Below the pieces are notes generated by a model that was not told the origin of the DNA, ran no database searches, and saw nothing but the letters and a program-made list of their open reading frames with translations. Below are positions 9,927-22,600 of a stretch of DNA of 64,000 nucleotides, one piece after another (position 1 is the stretch's first letter; each line of letters opens with the position of its first letter). A program made the translations under genes and the position numbers. This stretch comes from Deinococcus multiflagellatus (GTDB lineage: Bacteria; Deinococcota; Deinococci; Deinococcales; Deinococcaceae), in the NCBI RefSeq assembly GCF_020166415.1, contig NZ_JAIQXV010000001.1:248001-312000 (forward strand). Direction: 5' to 3'.

Positions 9927-10400
9927 ATGAAACGACTGCCCTTGATTGCCCTCGCTGCCCTGCCCCTTACCGCTGGCGTGGTGCTGGCCGGCACCGTGAC
10001 CGCTGGCGCCCCCGCCCGCAGCGCCCCCGCCGCCCAGGCACAGCCCCAGACCCCCCAGCCGGGCCCCCGCACTCCGTCTGGCACCAACTACGGCGACGTG
10101 TACCTGCAAAAGCTGGCCGCCACACTGGGCGTCACCGTGGACAAACTGCGCGCCGCTGCGGTCTCGGCCGGCAACGCCACCATTGACCAGGCGGTGAAGG
10201 CCGGCGACGTGCCCAGCGACCGCGCCGCCGAGATGAAAGCCCACCTGCAAGACCACCCCCTGGGCTTCGGCCGGCGCGGCTTTGGCGGCCCTGGTGGCCG
10301 GGGCGGGCCGGGCCATGACTACGACCACGGCCCGCGCGGCGCCCTGCCGGGCAGCCAGGGGCAGGCGGCCCCGGCGTCTGGCACCCCGAGCGGCACTTGA
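9927..10400 (+). CDS. Secreted Gly/His-rich protein with a DUF2680-like helical core
   Basis: This 157-residue protein has a clear signal peptide (MKRLPLIALAALPLTAGVVL) and a Pro/Gln spacer. A short helical region follows (NYGDVYLQKLAATLGVTVDK, then a repeat-like TIDQAVKAGDVPSDRAAEMK), resembling the paired-helix pattern of DUF2680/YckD-type proteins. The tail is flexible and rich in Gly, Arg, His and Asp (GRRGFGGPGGRGG; GHDYDHGPRG). The tail could bind metal or nucleic acid, but this is speculation. CAGGAG precedes the ATG with good spacing. It is divergent from the small membrane-protein gene. Confidence 0.8.
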   Translation: MKRLPLIALAALPLTAGVVLAGTVTAGAPARSAPAAQAQPQTPQPGPRTPSGTNYGDVYLQKLAATLGVTVDKLRAAAVSAGNATIDQAVKAGDVPSDRAAEMKAHLQDHPLGFGRRGFGGPGGRGGPGHDYDHGPRGALPGSQGQAAPASGTPSGT

Positions 10401-10560
10401 GGCTTTAAAAGCCCTTCTCCCCTCAGGCCAGCTCAGGCGCGGCCCAGCAGAGGAGAGGGGCCAGAGGGGCCGCCCATCGTCCTCAGCCTTCCCAGGGTGG
10501 CCCCTGTCCCCCCAGCTGAGGGAATAAGAAGTACCCCCAGATCCACCTACACCCAACGGC

Positions 10561-10593
10561 AAAGCGGCGGAGGACTGTTCCCTCCGCCGCTTT
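10561..10593. terminator. Symmetric terminator hairpin
   Basis: Perfect 13-bp stem AAAGCGGCGGAGG/CCTCCGCCGCTTT with a 7-nt loop, lying 10 nt past the acyl-CoA dehydrogenase stop. The A/T bases at its base make it usable on both strands. Confidence 0.75.
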
Positions 10594-10603
10594 CCTGTCG
10601 CCC

Positions 10604-11740
<1,137 letters not shown>

Positions 11741-11850
11741 GCGAGACTCCTTGAAGGGTGGCCGCCCACAGGCGGGCGAGACCAGAGGTTTGAACTGGGT
11801 TCAATCTATCAGGCAGCTGGGCCTTCCACAGCAGCCCAGCAACTGACCAA

Positions 11851-11897
11851 GAAACAAAAACTTCACGATCTGGCAAAATCGTGAATCTATTCACTTA
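11851..11897 (+). repeat. 47-bp intergenic palindromic repeat, copy A
   Basis: One of six copies in the window. It starts GAAACAAAAA, continues with the inverted pair TTCACGAT / ATCGTGAA around an 8-nt centre (CTGGCAAA), and ends TTCACTTA. Read on the minus strand, the palindrome is followed by GTTTTTGTTTC. On that strand it lies 44 nt after the ybjN-like stop. Confidence 0.85.
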
Positions 11898-11902
11898 GTA
11901 GC

Positions 11903-11931
11903 GCAAGACAAAGGGCGGGGAAGTCCCGCCC
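11903..11931 (-). terminator. Terminator of the YbjN-domain gene
   Basis: GGGCGGG/CCCGCCC stem followed on the minus strand by TTTGTCTT, 10 nt past the stop codon. The 47-bp repeat copy A begins directly beyond it. Confidence 0.75.
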
Positions 11932-11941
11932 ATGAGCCCGC

Positions 11942-12397
<456 letters not shown>

Positions 12398-12496
12398 TGA
12401 AACCATCCTCCTCGGTGGGTGAAGCACATCAGCAAATCGTCTGTCTGTGGTTGAAACCCGGCGCGATTCTAACACCCGCCCGGGTCAGGCTGGGGC

Positions 12497-13027
12497 TCAG
12501 GGCCGGCTCAGGACCGTCAGGGTCACGGGCGCCACCCCTTCGCTGAGCATCCCCAGCGCGGCGGCGGCCTCGTTCGACAGGTCAATGATCCGCGCGCCGT
12601 TGCCAAAAGGCCCCCGGTCGTTGATCAGCACGTCCACACTGCGCCCGGTGCGCGCGTGCGTCACCCGCACCCAGGTCCCAAAGGGCAGCGTGAGGTGCGC
12701 AGCCGTCATCACCGTGCGGCTGTCGCGCCGGCCGCCGTAGTACACCGCCTGCCCGCGCTGAAACACGCTGGGCGCCGGCGCACTCATGGCCCGCACCGTG
12801 GCGGGCCGGGCCGGAATGGCCGCTACCGCCCCGCCCCCGCTGGCCGGCAGCTGCACCGTGGCCCCAGCGCGCAGCAGCCCGCCGCCCCCGTTCAGGGCCT
12901 GCAGGGCCGCCACGCTCACCCCGCTGCGCCGCGCGAGGCTCCACCATGTGTCACCCGGCTGCACCCGGTAGGGCGTGGCGCCCGCGGCCCCCAGCAGCGC
13001 ACAGGCCAGCAGCAGCGCCGCCCTCAA
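12497..13027 (-). CDS. LysM plus RlpA-like (DPBB) secreted protein
   Basis: This 176-residue protein has a signal peptide ([15 protein letters not shown]). One LysM domain follows ([20 protein letters not shown]), which binds peptidoglycan. The C-terminal RlpA-type double-psi beta-barrel has the motifs [18 protein letters not shown] and [17 protein letters not shown]. RlpA proteins of some bacteria are lytic transglycosylases acting on stem-peptide-free glycan, and the conserved Asp of INDRGPF is present here. The start is a TTG that overlaps the stop of the upstream peptidase gene, with GGAG 7 nt before it, so translation is coupled. Confidence 0.9.
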   Translation of the reverse strand: MRAALLLACALLGAAGATPYRVQPGDTWWSLARRSGVSVAALQALNGGGGLLRAGATVQLPASGGGAVAAIPARPATVRAMSAPAPSVFQRGQAVYYGGRRDSRTVMTAAHLTLPFGTWVRVTHARTGRSVDVLINDRGPFGNGARIIDLSNEAAAALGMLSEGVAPVTLTVLSRP

Positions 13028-14073
13028 AGGCGCTCCTTCTCGCTGTGGCTCAGGACCTCATGGCCGTCATCCGTGACCAGCACCAGATCCTCAATGCGCA
13101 CGCCGCCCACGCCGGGCAGATACGCGCCGGGCTCAATGGTGATGACCATGCCCGCCTGGAGCACATCCTCGCTGACCTTGCGCAGCCCCGGGCCCTCATG
13201 CACGTTCAGGCCAATGCCGTGCCCCAGCGAGTGCGCAAAAGCCTCGCCCAGCCCGTGCCCGGTGAGCAGGTCGCGCGCCAGTTTGTCCAGGTCGGCCGCC
13301 CGCACGCCGGGCCGCACCGCCGCCACCGCCGCTTCTTCGGCCTCCAGCACCGCGCGGTACACCCGGCGCAGCTCCTCGCCGGGCTCGCCCACGGCCACCG
13401 TGCGCGTCATGTCGCTGTGGTAGCCGCGCAGCCGCGCGCCCATGTCCACGGTCACCAGTTCGCCGTCCTCAATCACCCGCGCCGAGGCCACCCCGTGCGG
13501 CATCGCCCCGCGCGGCCCGCTGGCCACGATCACGTCAAACGCCACCGTCGCCCCCGCCCGGCGCAGGCGCGTTTCGATCTCAATGGCAATGTCCAGCTCG
13601 CGCACCCCCGCCCGGATGAGCGGGCGCACCTCGGCAAACACCTGATCGGCCAGCGTCTGCGCGTCGCGGATGGCCTCAATTTCCACCGCCGTCTTGACCA
13701 TGCGCAGCTCGCGCAGCACCGGCCCCAGCGGCTCCAGCGCGGCGCCGGGCCAGTATTCGCGTAGTTCGTCGAGCGCCGCCACCGTGAGGTGCTCGGCCTC
13801 AAAGCCGATCCGCAGTCCCGCCACCTGCGCGGCGGCGTGCTCCAGGGTTTCCGGCGGGCGCGCAATAAAGGTGGGCACGCGCGTTTCTTCCTGCGCCTGC
13901 ACCTCGTAGCGGGCGTCGGTGTACAGCGTCACGCCGCCCGGGGTGAGCAGCAGCTTGGCGTCGGCGCCGCTGGTGAAGCCGCTGAGCAGCCGGATATGGG
14001 CCGGCTCGCTGATCCACGCGCCGCCCAGGCCAGCCCTGCTCAGCGCCGAGCGCATCTGTTCCAGTTGAGTCAT
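13024..14073 (-). CDS. M24-family Xaa-Pro aminopeptidase
   Basis: This 349-residue aminopeptidase P/prolidase-like enzyme removes an N-terminal residue ahead of proline. The N-terminal creatinase domain ([18 protein letters not shown]) is followed by the pita-bread catalytic domain. Its metal ligands lie in [20 protein letters not shown] (two Asp), [17 protein letters not shown] (His), [11 protein letters not shown] (Glu) and [10 protein letters not shown] (Glu). The start giving MTQLEQ was preferred over upstream codons because the preceding residues do not fit the family. It is coupled to the downstream RlpA-like gene by a TTGA overlap. Confidence 0.93.
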   Translation of the reverse strand: MTQLEQMRSALSRAGLGGAWISEPAHIRLLSGFTSGADAKLLLTPGGVTLYTDARYEVQAQEETRVPTFIARPPETLEHAAAQVAGLRIGFEAEHLTVAALDELREYWPGAALEPLGPVLRELRMVKTAVEIEAIRDAQTLADQVFAEVRPLIRAGVRELDIAIEIETRLRRAGATVAFDVIVASGPRGAMPHGVASARVIEDGELVTVDMGARLRGYHSDMTRTVAVGEPGEELRRVYRAVLEAEEAAVAAVRPGVRAADLDKLARDLLTGHGLGEAFAHSLGHGIGLNVHEGPGLRKVSEDVLQAGMVITIEPGAYLPGVGGVRIEDLVLVTDDGHEVLSHSEKERL

Positions 14074-14089
14074 GACCGGCCCACGGTAA

Positions 14090-15381
<1,292 letters not shown>

Positions 15382-15382
<1 letters not shown>

Positions 15383-16287
15383 TGGGTATCCTCGTCAATA
15401 AAGACAGCAAGGTCATCGTGCAGGGCATGACCGGCCGCGAAGGCGCGAGCCACTCCCGCGCCATGCGCGATTTCGGCACCCAGGTCGTGGCGGGCGTGAC
15501 CCCCGGCAAGGGCGGCACCGACTTCGAAGGCTGGCCCATCTACAACTCGGTGGCCGAGGCCAAGGAAAAGCACGGCGCCAACGTGTCCATCATCTTCGTG
15601 CCCCCGGCCGGCGCCGCTGACGCCGTGCTGGAAGCCGCCCACGCCGGCATGCCCCTGATCGTGCTGATCACCGAGGGCGTGCCCACCGTGGACATGATGC
15701 GCGCTGTGCAGGAAGTCAAGGCCCTGGACGCCCAGAGCCGCGCCGCTGGCGGCGAAGGCATTCGCCTGATCGGCGGCAATTGCCCCGGTCTCGTGACCAA
15801 CGGCGAAGCCAAGGTGGGCATCATGCCCAACAAGATCTACGCCAACCCCGGCCGCATTGGCCTGATCAGCCGCTCCGGCACGCTGACCTACGAAGCGGCC
15901 AAGCTGCTGAACGACGCCGGTATGGGCACCAGCACCACCGTGGGCATCGGTGGCGACCCCGTGATCGGCACCACCTTCGCCGACGTACTGCCCCTGTTCG
16001 AGGCCGACGAAGGCACCGACGCCGTGGTGGTCATCGGTGAAATCGGCGGCGCCGACGAGGAAGCCGCCGCCGAGTACATCGCCGCCAACATGAGAAAGCC
16101 CGTCGTGGCCTTTATTTCTGGCCGCAGCGCGCCTGCCGGCAAGCGCATGGGCCACGCCGGCGCCATCATCATGGGCAACGTGGGCACCCCCGAGAGCAAG
16201 CTCGCCGCCTTCAAGGCCGCGAACGTGCCGGTGGCCGACACCATGCCCGAGATCGTGGACCTGGTCAAGCAGGCGCTGAACAAGTAA
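15382..16287 (+). CDS. sucD: Succinate-CoA ligase alpha subunit
   Basis: This 301-residue CoA-binding subunit carries the active-site phosphohistidine. The N-terminal Rossmann part has [18 protein letters not shown]. The CoA-ligase signature [20 protein letters not shown] and [20 protein letters not shown] follow. The phosphohistidine lies in [20 protein letters not shown]. It starts at the last base of the sucC stop codon (TAATG), so it is co-translated with sucC. A strong terminator follows. Confidence 0.97.
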
Positions 16288-16298
16288 GCGCACCTTCT

Positions 16299-16343
16299 GA
16301 AGGGGGCGAGCCTGGTTCCATGCCAGGCTCGCCCCCTTCTTCC
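16299..16343 (+). terminator. Terminator of sucCD
   Basis: A 17-bp stem starting GAAGGGGGCGAGCC and a 7-nt loop, followed by a TTC-rich tail, 11 nt past the sucD stop. Confidence 0.85.
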
Positions 16344-16413
16344 CCCCGCCCACCCGTGAAGACCCCGTCAGCTTGCGTCACCCACCCGTCAGCGCGGCGC
16401 GTAGACTGAAGGC

Positions 16414-16980
16414 ATGACCCCGCGTGCTCTTTTGCCCCTCACCCTTCTGCTCGCGGCCCAGGCCTCGGCCCTGACCATTCAGGGCACCGTGGAGGGCGCC
16501 GCCAGCAGCGACCTGCGCGTCGCGGCGGTGGTGGTCAACCCCTTTGGCCAGGCCGTGCAGGAGGTCTCCAGCGTGCCCGTTGACGGTGGCCGTTTCCGCC
16601 TGGAACTGCCCACCACAGCGCCCACCGCCCGCGCCCAGGTGACTCTCACCCCGCAGAACGTCAACTGGCCCGGCGTGATTGACCCCATTCAGGTCAGCTC
16701 CCAGGCCCAGGTCGCCGAGCTCAAGTTCTTCACCTACCGCGACCTGAACAACAACGGCCGCCGCGACGAGAACGAAGCCCTGCGCGATGTGCAGCCCGAA
16801 ACGGACCGCGGCACCCTCTTCGTCGCGTGGGTCAACACCGACGTGACGGTGAAGGCGAACCGCGGCTATGAGGCGGCCTTCAAGCGCGGCTGGAATGCCT
16901 TCCTGGTGGATGTGGGCCGCGCCGTCAAGGTGCAGCCCTTTGCCGATGCCACTGTGGTCACGGTGCGCTTGGCGCGGTAA
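16414..16980 (+). CDS. Secreted protein with an EF-hand-like calcium loop
   Basis: This 188-residue protein has a signal peptide (ALLPLTLLLAAQASA) and a beta-rich domain opening ALTIQGTVEGAASSDLRVAA. Around residue 112 is DLNNNGRRDENEALRD, whose D-x-N-x-N-G-x-x-D-x-x-E spacing matches a dockerin/EF-hand calcium-binding loop. The rest looks like an exported immunoglobulin-like or carboxypeptidase-regulatory-like fold, but I cannot name the family. TAGACT lies 6 nt before the ATG, so it is probably leaderless. Calcium binding is an inference from spacing only. Confidence 0.78.
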   Translation: MTPRALLPLTLLLAAQASALTIQGTVEGAASSDLRVAAVVVNPFGQAVQEVSSVPVDGGRFRLELPTTAPTARAQVTLTPQNVNWPGVIDPIQVSSQAQVAELKFFTYRDLNNNGRRDENEALRDVQPETDRGTLFVAWVNTDVTVKANRGYEAAFKRGWNAFLVDVGRAVKVQPFADATVVTVRLAR

Positions 16981-17037
16981 ACCGACTGGAAAGCAGGCGG
17001 CCAAGTCAAGGCTGCCTTCTTTTCATTTGCGATAGGG

Positions 17038-17084
17038 GGAACAAAATCTTCACAACCTAGTGTAATCGTGAATATATTCACTAG
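17038..17084 (+). repeat. 47-bp intergenic palindromic repeat, copy B
   Basis: This is the most diverged copy. It starts GGAACAAAATC, the left arm TTCACAAC is degenerate, the right arm ATCGTGAA is intact, and TATTCACTAG ends it. On the minus strand it lies 61 nt after the bshA stop, between convergent genes. Confidence 0.7.
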
Positions 17085-17145
17085 ATGTGTGAATGTCCAG
17101 GAGACAGGGCAGGCGAAAGAACACCCACCCTTGCTCGCCCTTCGC

Positions 17146-18264
17146 TCACGCCACCGTGCGCTCGTAGGCCCTCAGATACTGCGGCACGATCAGGCGGGGG
17201 TGAAAGCGGTTCACGGCGGCCTCTCGCCCAGCCGCGCCCATCTGCCGGTACAGCTCCTGGTTGCGCAGCACGCGCAGCGCCGCGTCGGCCATGTGGTCCA
17301 CGTCGCCCACCTCGGCCAGGAAGCCGGTCACACCTTCTTCCACCACCTCAGGAATCCCGCCGGCCCGCGCGGCCACCACCGGCACCTCGCAACTCATGGC
17401 CTCCAGGGCCGCCAGCCCGAAGCTCTCCTGCTGGCTGGGCAGCACAAAGAGGTCGCTGATGCCCAGCACGGTCTCCACATCCGGAAAGGAGCCCAGGAAG
17501 TGGGTGCGGCCAATAACCCCCAACTGCTGGGCCAGCTCGAAGGCGCGCGGGCGCTCCGGGCCGTCCCCGATCATCAGCAGGCGGGCCGGTATCTCGCTGG
17601 CCACGCGGGCAAACACCTGCACCACATCCGCCGCGCGTTTCACCGGGCGGAAGTTGCTGACATGCACCAGCAGCGCCTCGTCCGGGTGGGCGAAGCGGGC
17701 GCGCACCGCCGGGTCAGTCACGCGCACAAAGCGGTCGCTGTCCACAAAGTTGTGAATCACCTCAATCTCGCGCTCCACGCCGAAGACTTCGCGGGTGTGC
17801 TGGGCGAGGTAGTGCGACACCGCCGTGACATGGTTGCTGCACTCAATGGCGTGCCGGGTGGTGTGCCGGAACGCCGGTTCCAGACCCACCAGCGTGACAT
17901 CGGTGCCGTGCAGGGTGGTCATCACCCGCGAGCGCCCCGTGATGCCGCGGGCGTGAATGGCCGCCGTGGCGTGTGGAATGGCGTAGTGGGCGTGGGCCAG
18001 TTCCACGCCGTGTTCCAGAATCACCTCGGTGAGCGTGTTGGCGGCCGCCAGCTCGGGGTAAGGCTGATCAAACAGCGCGTAAGCGTAGCCGCTGACCTGG
18101 TGAAAATAAGGCCCACGCATGCCCCCCGCCCCTGCCAGCCGGAAGGGTTGCGCCGAGCCCACGAAATGCACCTCGTGGCCGGCGCGCGCCACCTGCAGGC
18201 CCAGTTCGGTGGCGACCACCCCAGACCCACCGGCACTGGCGTGGCACAACACGGCCACTTTCAT
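17146..18264 (-). CDS. bshA: N-acetyl-alpha-D-glucosaminyl L-malate synthase
   Basis: BshA transfers GlcNAc from UDP-GlcNAc to L-malate, the first step of bacillithiol synthesis, the thiol used by Deinococcus and many Firmicutes. The 372-residue GT4 glycosyltransferase begins [20 protein letters not shown], which is the typical BshA N terminus. It has [16 protein letters not shown], the acceptor loop [11 protein letters not shown] and the GT4 E-x7-E motif in [20 protein letters not shown]. The start is the ATG in the family-conserved position rather than upstream codons. It is divergent from the degV-like gene. No other bsh gene is in the window. Confidence 0.93.
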   Translation of the reverse strand: MKVAVLCHASAGGSGVVATELGLQVARAGHEVHFVGSAQPFRLAGAGGMRGPYFHQVSGYAYALFDQPYPELAAANTLTEVILEHGVELAHAHYAIPHATAAIHARGITGRSRVMTTLHGTDVTLVGLEPAFRHTTRHAIECSNHVTAVSHYLAQHTREVFGVEREIEVIHNFVDSDRFVRVTDPAVRARFAHPDEALLVHVSNFRPVKRAADVVQVFARVASEIPARLLMIGDGPERPRAFELAQQLGVIGRTHFLGSFPDVETVLGISDLFVLPSQQESFGLAALEAMSCEVPVVAARAGGIPEVVEEGVTGFLAEVGDVDHMADAALRVLRNQELYRQMGAAGREAAVNRFHPRLIVPQYLRAYERTVA

Positions 18265-18401
18265 GGGCGCTCCGGAAGCAGGCAGGGGCAGGGGAGAGCG
18301 GACGCGTTCATGAGTGCGAAGTATAGTCGCCTGCTGGCCCGGCAATCGTCTGAGGTCATCCCATCCGGACAGCCGGCCGACATGAAAAATGCCCTCTGAC
18401 A

Positions 18402-18418
18402 CAACTCTGACAGAGTTG
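18402..18418. promoter_or_regulatory. Perfect inverted repeat between bshA and the degV-like gene
   Basis: CAACTC-TGACA-GAGTTG lies in the 242-nt gap shared by two divergent promoters. A second CTCTGACA stands 11 nt upstream (18394-18401), one helical turn away. TATACT on the minus strand (18325-18320) could be the bshA -10. It looks like a protein-binding site, but the regulator is unknown. Confidence 0.4.
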
Positions 18419-18506
18419 GTGCGGGGCGTTAAGACGCGGGGGGCAATCAGGGGCAAAGGGAGATACTTCACAACGGCCTGGGTGTGAAACGCCTAAAACG
18501 GGGTTC

Positions 18507-19349
18507 ATGATCGCCGTCGTCACCGATTCCACCTGCGACTTGCACCCGGACCAGGCCAGGCAGCTTGGGCTGCATGTGGTGCCGCTGCAAATCACCATGC
18601 AGGGCCGCACCCTGCTCGACTGGCAGGAGGTGGACCCGGACGCCGTGTACGACCACATGCGCGCGGGTGGTGAAGCCACCACCACCCCTGTTCCCGCCGC
18701 CACCTTTGCCGACCTGTACCGCTCGCTGCTCAAGACCCATGATTCGGTGCTGAGCGTTCACCTCTCGGGGCAGCTGTCTGAAACGTTCAAGCATGCCCAG
18801 CAGGCCGCCGCCAGCCTGGGCGAAGGCGGGCGCGTGCTGGTGATGGACAGCGAGGTCGCGGGCGCCCCCCTGGCCGAGATCGCCATGGCCGCCAGCGCCG
18901 CGGCCCAGCAGGGCGCCGACCTCAAGACAGCCGCCGCGCGGGCGCAGTCCACCGGGCAGGCCCAGTACGCCGAGATGAGTGTGGCCTCGCTGGAATACCT
19001 GCGCCGCGGCGGCCGGATCAGCCGCACGCAGGCTTTTTTTGGCAACATGCTGGGGGTGCGGCCCATCCTGCAGTTTGAGGGGGGCCGCCTGAAGCCTGCC
19101 CGGCGCGCCAAGGTGGACCAGGCGGCCGGGGACATGCTCGCCAGCCTCAAGGCCCGCTTCGGCACCACCCCGGTGAGCGCCACCATCATGCACGCCGGGC
19201 GCGACGCTGCCCGCATCAGCGCCCTGCACAGCGCCATGACCGCCAGCGGCCTGAATGTGCAGAAGGGCCGCGTGCAGCTGATGGGCCCGGTGATCGGCGC
19301 CCACGTGGGGCCCGGCACCTTCGGCTTCTCGGCCGTGCCACTGGAATAA
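18507..19349 (+). CDS. DegV-family fatty-acid-binding protein
   Basis: This 280-residue protein has the DegV opening [16 protein letters not shown] and the C-terminal domain with [20 protein letters not shown]. The fatty-acid pocket signature segment is [19 protein letters not shown]. Family members bind fatty acids and, where studied (FakB), present them to a kinase for phospholipid synthesis. Whether this protein has a FakA partner cannot be judged here. It is a single-gene unit closed by a GC-rich hairpin. Confidence 0.9.
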   Translation: MIAVVTDSTCDLHPDQARQLGLHVVPLQITMQGRTLLDWQEVDPDAVYDHMRAGGEATTTPVPAATFADLYRSLLKTHDSVLSVHLSGQLSETFKHAQQAAASLGEGGRVLVMDSEVAGAPLAEIAMAASAAAQQGADLKTAAARAQSTGQAQYAEMSVASLEYLRRGGRISRTQAFFGNMLGVRPILQFEGGRLKPARRAKVDQAAGDMLASLKARFGTTPVSATIMHAGRDAARISALHSAMTASGLNVQKGRVQLMGPVIGAHVGPGTFGFSAVPLE

Positions 19350-19369
19350 AGAGAGGGGAGGAGACGGTG

Positions 19370-19399
19370 GCGCCGCGCTGGGGATAGCCCGCGCGGCGC
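19370..19399 (+). terminator. Hairpin after the degV-like gene
   Basis: Perfect 9-bp GCGCCGCGC/GCGCGGCGC stem with a 12-nt loop, 20 nt past the stop. The tail is TCTGTGTT. Confidence 0.6.
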
Positions 19400-19580
19400 T
19401 CTGTGTTGGTGCGGTGGGCGAGGTGACTGGCCTCACGTGGAAACGGTGGTGGTCGCAGGTATCGCAGAGCTTGGTGGCCAACCCTGCAAGGCAGGCAGGA
19501 GAAGGTCAACCGCCCCCAGCATCCTGCCTGTGCCTGCCTGCAGGAGGGGGCCAACTCGGCCGCAGCCACCCCCCGCTGCC

Positions 19581-19617
19581 CACAAAAGAGGCAGGCCGGG
19601 TCACCCCGACCTGCCTC
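19581..19617 (-). terminator. Terminator of ileS
   Basis: On the minus strand a GAGGCAGG stem extended by CGGG/CCCG with a GTGA loop is followed by TTTTGTG, 17 nt past the ileS stop. Confidence 0.88.
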
Positions 19618-19633
19618 ACTGCACCGTCACGCC

Positions 19634-22600
19634 TCAGTTGTGGCTGACGACCTCCAGCCGTTCCAGATACGCGGTGCCGCCTTCCAGTTCGGCCGCAAAG
19701 CCGTCCGCCGGGCCAAACACCAGCGTCTCGGCCAGCGTTTCACTCATCAGGTATTCCTGCCACGCCTCGGCGGCTTCCCGCGCGTCGCCGCTCAGGTCCA
19801 GGTGCAGGGCGATGCGGTCTTGCACCTCAAAGCCCGCCTTCTTGCGCGCGTCCTGCACCCCGCGCACGAGGTCACGGGCCAGGCCCTCCAGTTCCAGCTC
19901 GCGCGTCAGCGTGGTGTCAAAGGCCACCAGATAGCCGGCCTCCTCCTGGGCGGCAAAGCCCTCGGGCGACTGGGCGTCCACCAGCACCTCGTCGGGCCCC
20001 AGCTCAAAGCGCTCGCCCGTGGGGGCCACCACCTCAAACTGCTTGCCGTCGCGCACGAAGCGGGCCACCTCACTGGCGTCGGCCGCCCCCAGGGCCGCGC
20101 GCACCTGCGGCACGCCCCGGCCAAACTTCTTGCCCAGCACCGGCAGATTCGGGCGCAGCTGGTAGCGCACCAGTTCAGTGAACTGGTCCATCAGCTCCAC
20201 CTCCTTGACGTTCAGCTCTTCTTTGAGCTGCTCGGCAAAGCGGCCCAGCGCCTGGGTCTGCTCGGCGGTGCGCGCCCGCACCATCACCTTGGGCAGCGGC
20301 TGACGCTGGCGCAGCCCTGTTTGCCCCCGCACCGCGCGCCCCAGGCTGACCACGCGCAGCACCGCGTCCATCTCGCCCACCAGGGTGGGGGCCGCCAGGG
20401 CCTCGTCCACCACTGGCCAGGCGGTCAGGTGCACGCTCTCCGGGGCGCCCGGGTCCAGGGACCGCACGAGGTTCCCGTACAGCGTTTCAGCCAGAAACGG
20501 CGTGAACGGCGCCGTGAGCTTGGTGACCGTCACCAGCGCAAAGTGCAGCGTGGCGTAGGCGTTGTGGTCCACCTGCCCGCCCTCGCCCCAGAACCGGCGG
20601 CGGTTACGCCGCACGTACCAGTTGCTCAGGTCCTCCACCACAAAGTCCTGCAGCGCACGGCTGGCGCCGGTGGGATCGTAGTTTTCCAGGCGCTCGGTGA
20701 CCGTGCCGATCAGGGCCTGCACCTTGGCCACCAGCCAGCGGTCCACCTCCGGGCGCTGGGCCACCGGGGCGGCGGCCTGGAGGTCCGGCCGGTCCAGGTT
20801 GGCGTACAGCACGAAGAAGGAATAGGTGTTCCACAGCGTCAGGAAGTACGAGCGGAAGGCCTCGCCCACCAGATTCATGCCAAAGCGGCGGCTGAGTTCC
20901 GGCGGCGCCGAAACGTACATGTACCAGCGCGCGGCGTCGGCGCCGTACTGCTCGAACACGTCCCAGGGGTTCACCACGTTCCCCTTGCTCTTGGACATCT
21001 TCGCGCCCTTCTCGTCCAGGATGTGCCCCGAGCAGATCACGGACTTGTACGCCACCGAGTCAAAGACCATCGTGCCGATCTGGTGCAGCGAGTTGAACCA
21101 CCCGCGCGTCTGGTCAATGGCCTCAGCGATGAAGTCGGCGGGAAAGCCGCCTGCCTCGAACCTGTCCTTGTTCTCGAATGGGTAGTGGTGCTGCGCAAAG
21201 GGCATGGCGCCCGAGTCGTACCACACGTCCATCACGTACGGCACGCGCCGGAAGGTCTTGCCGCCTACCTCAAAGGTGATGTCGTCCACGAACGGGCGGT
21301 GCGGATCAAAGTCCGGCCCCGTGAGTTCCGGGCGCCCGCTCAGCTCGGCCAACTCGGCGTAGCTGCCCACCACGCGGTACTCGCCGTCCTCGGCCTCCCA
21401 GATCGGCAGCGGCGTGCCCCAGTAGCGGCTGCGGCTGATGTTCCAGTCAATCAGGTTTTCCAGCCAGCCCCCGTAGCGCCCATTCTTGATGTGGGGCGGG
21501 TGCCAGCCGATGGTCTGGTTCAGTTCGATCAGGCGCGCCTTGAGGCGGGTGTTGTTCAGGTACCAGCTCTCGGTGGCGTAGTACATCAGCGGCGTGCCGC
21601 AGCGCCAGCAGTGCGGGTAGGCGTGCAGGAAGTTCTTCTCGCGCCACATCAGCCCCCGCGCGCGCAGGTCACGCACGATCTCGGTGTTCGCGTCGCGGAA
21701 GAACACGCCCTGCCACGGTCCAAAGCGGTGCTTGCCCTCGCTGTCCACGCCCACGATCACCGGAAAGCCGTAGTTCCGCGCCAGCCGCATGTCGTCCTCA
21801 CCGAAGGCCGGCGCCGTGTGCACGATGCCCGTGCCGTCGGAATCGCTCACGTAGGTGTCCAGCCCCGACAGCCACACCGGCTTGCCCTCGCCCTCGGCCT
21901 CGTACGCCTCGGTGAACAGCGGCTCGTAGGCCACGCGCTCCAGCTCGGCGCCCCTGAACGTCCTGACCACCTCGGCCTCTTCACCCAGCACAGCGCCCTT
22001 CAGGCTCTGGGCCAGGATCATCACCTGCCCGTCCTTGTCCCGGGCGGCCACGTACGTGAACTCCGGGTGGATCGCCACGCCCACGTTGTAGGGCAGCGTC
22101 CACGGCGTGGTCGTCCACACCAGGAACGCCGCGCCTTCCGGCAGCCCCAGTGCCCCCGGGTCCTTCAGCCGGAACGGCACATACACGCTGGGGTCCTGAA
22201 TATCCTTGTACCCCTCGCTGACTTCGGCGTTGGAGAGCGTGGTGCCGTCCTTGGGGCAGTACGGCGCCACCCGGAAGCCCTTGTACAGCAGCCCCTTTTC
22301 ATCCAGTCCCTTGACGCTCCACCAGATGCTCTCGATGTAATCCTTGTGCAGCGTCAGGTAGGCGTCGTCCAGGTCCACCCAGTAGCCCATGCGCTCGGTA
22401 AAGCGCCGCCACTCGGCCTCGTACTCGAAGACGCTGGCGCGGCACTCGGCATTGAAGCGGTCAATGCCGTACGCCTCGACCTCGCGCTTGGAATTCAGGC
22501 CCAGCTTCTTTTCCACGCCCAGTTCCACCGGCAGGCCGTGGGTGTCCCAGCCCGCCTTGCGCGGCACATGGTAGCCCTGCATGGTGCGGAAGCGCGGAAA

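Noticed and set aside
11851..11897. The 47-bp repeat as a promoter, because copies D and E contain TATAAT
   Set aside because: Four of six copies lie between convergent genes where no promoter is needed, and the TATAAT is not kept in copies A and F (CAAAAT).
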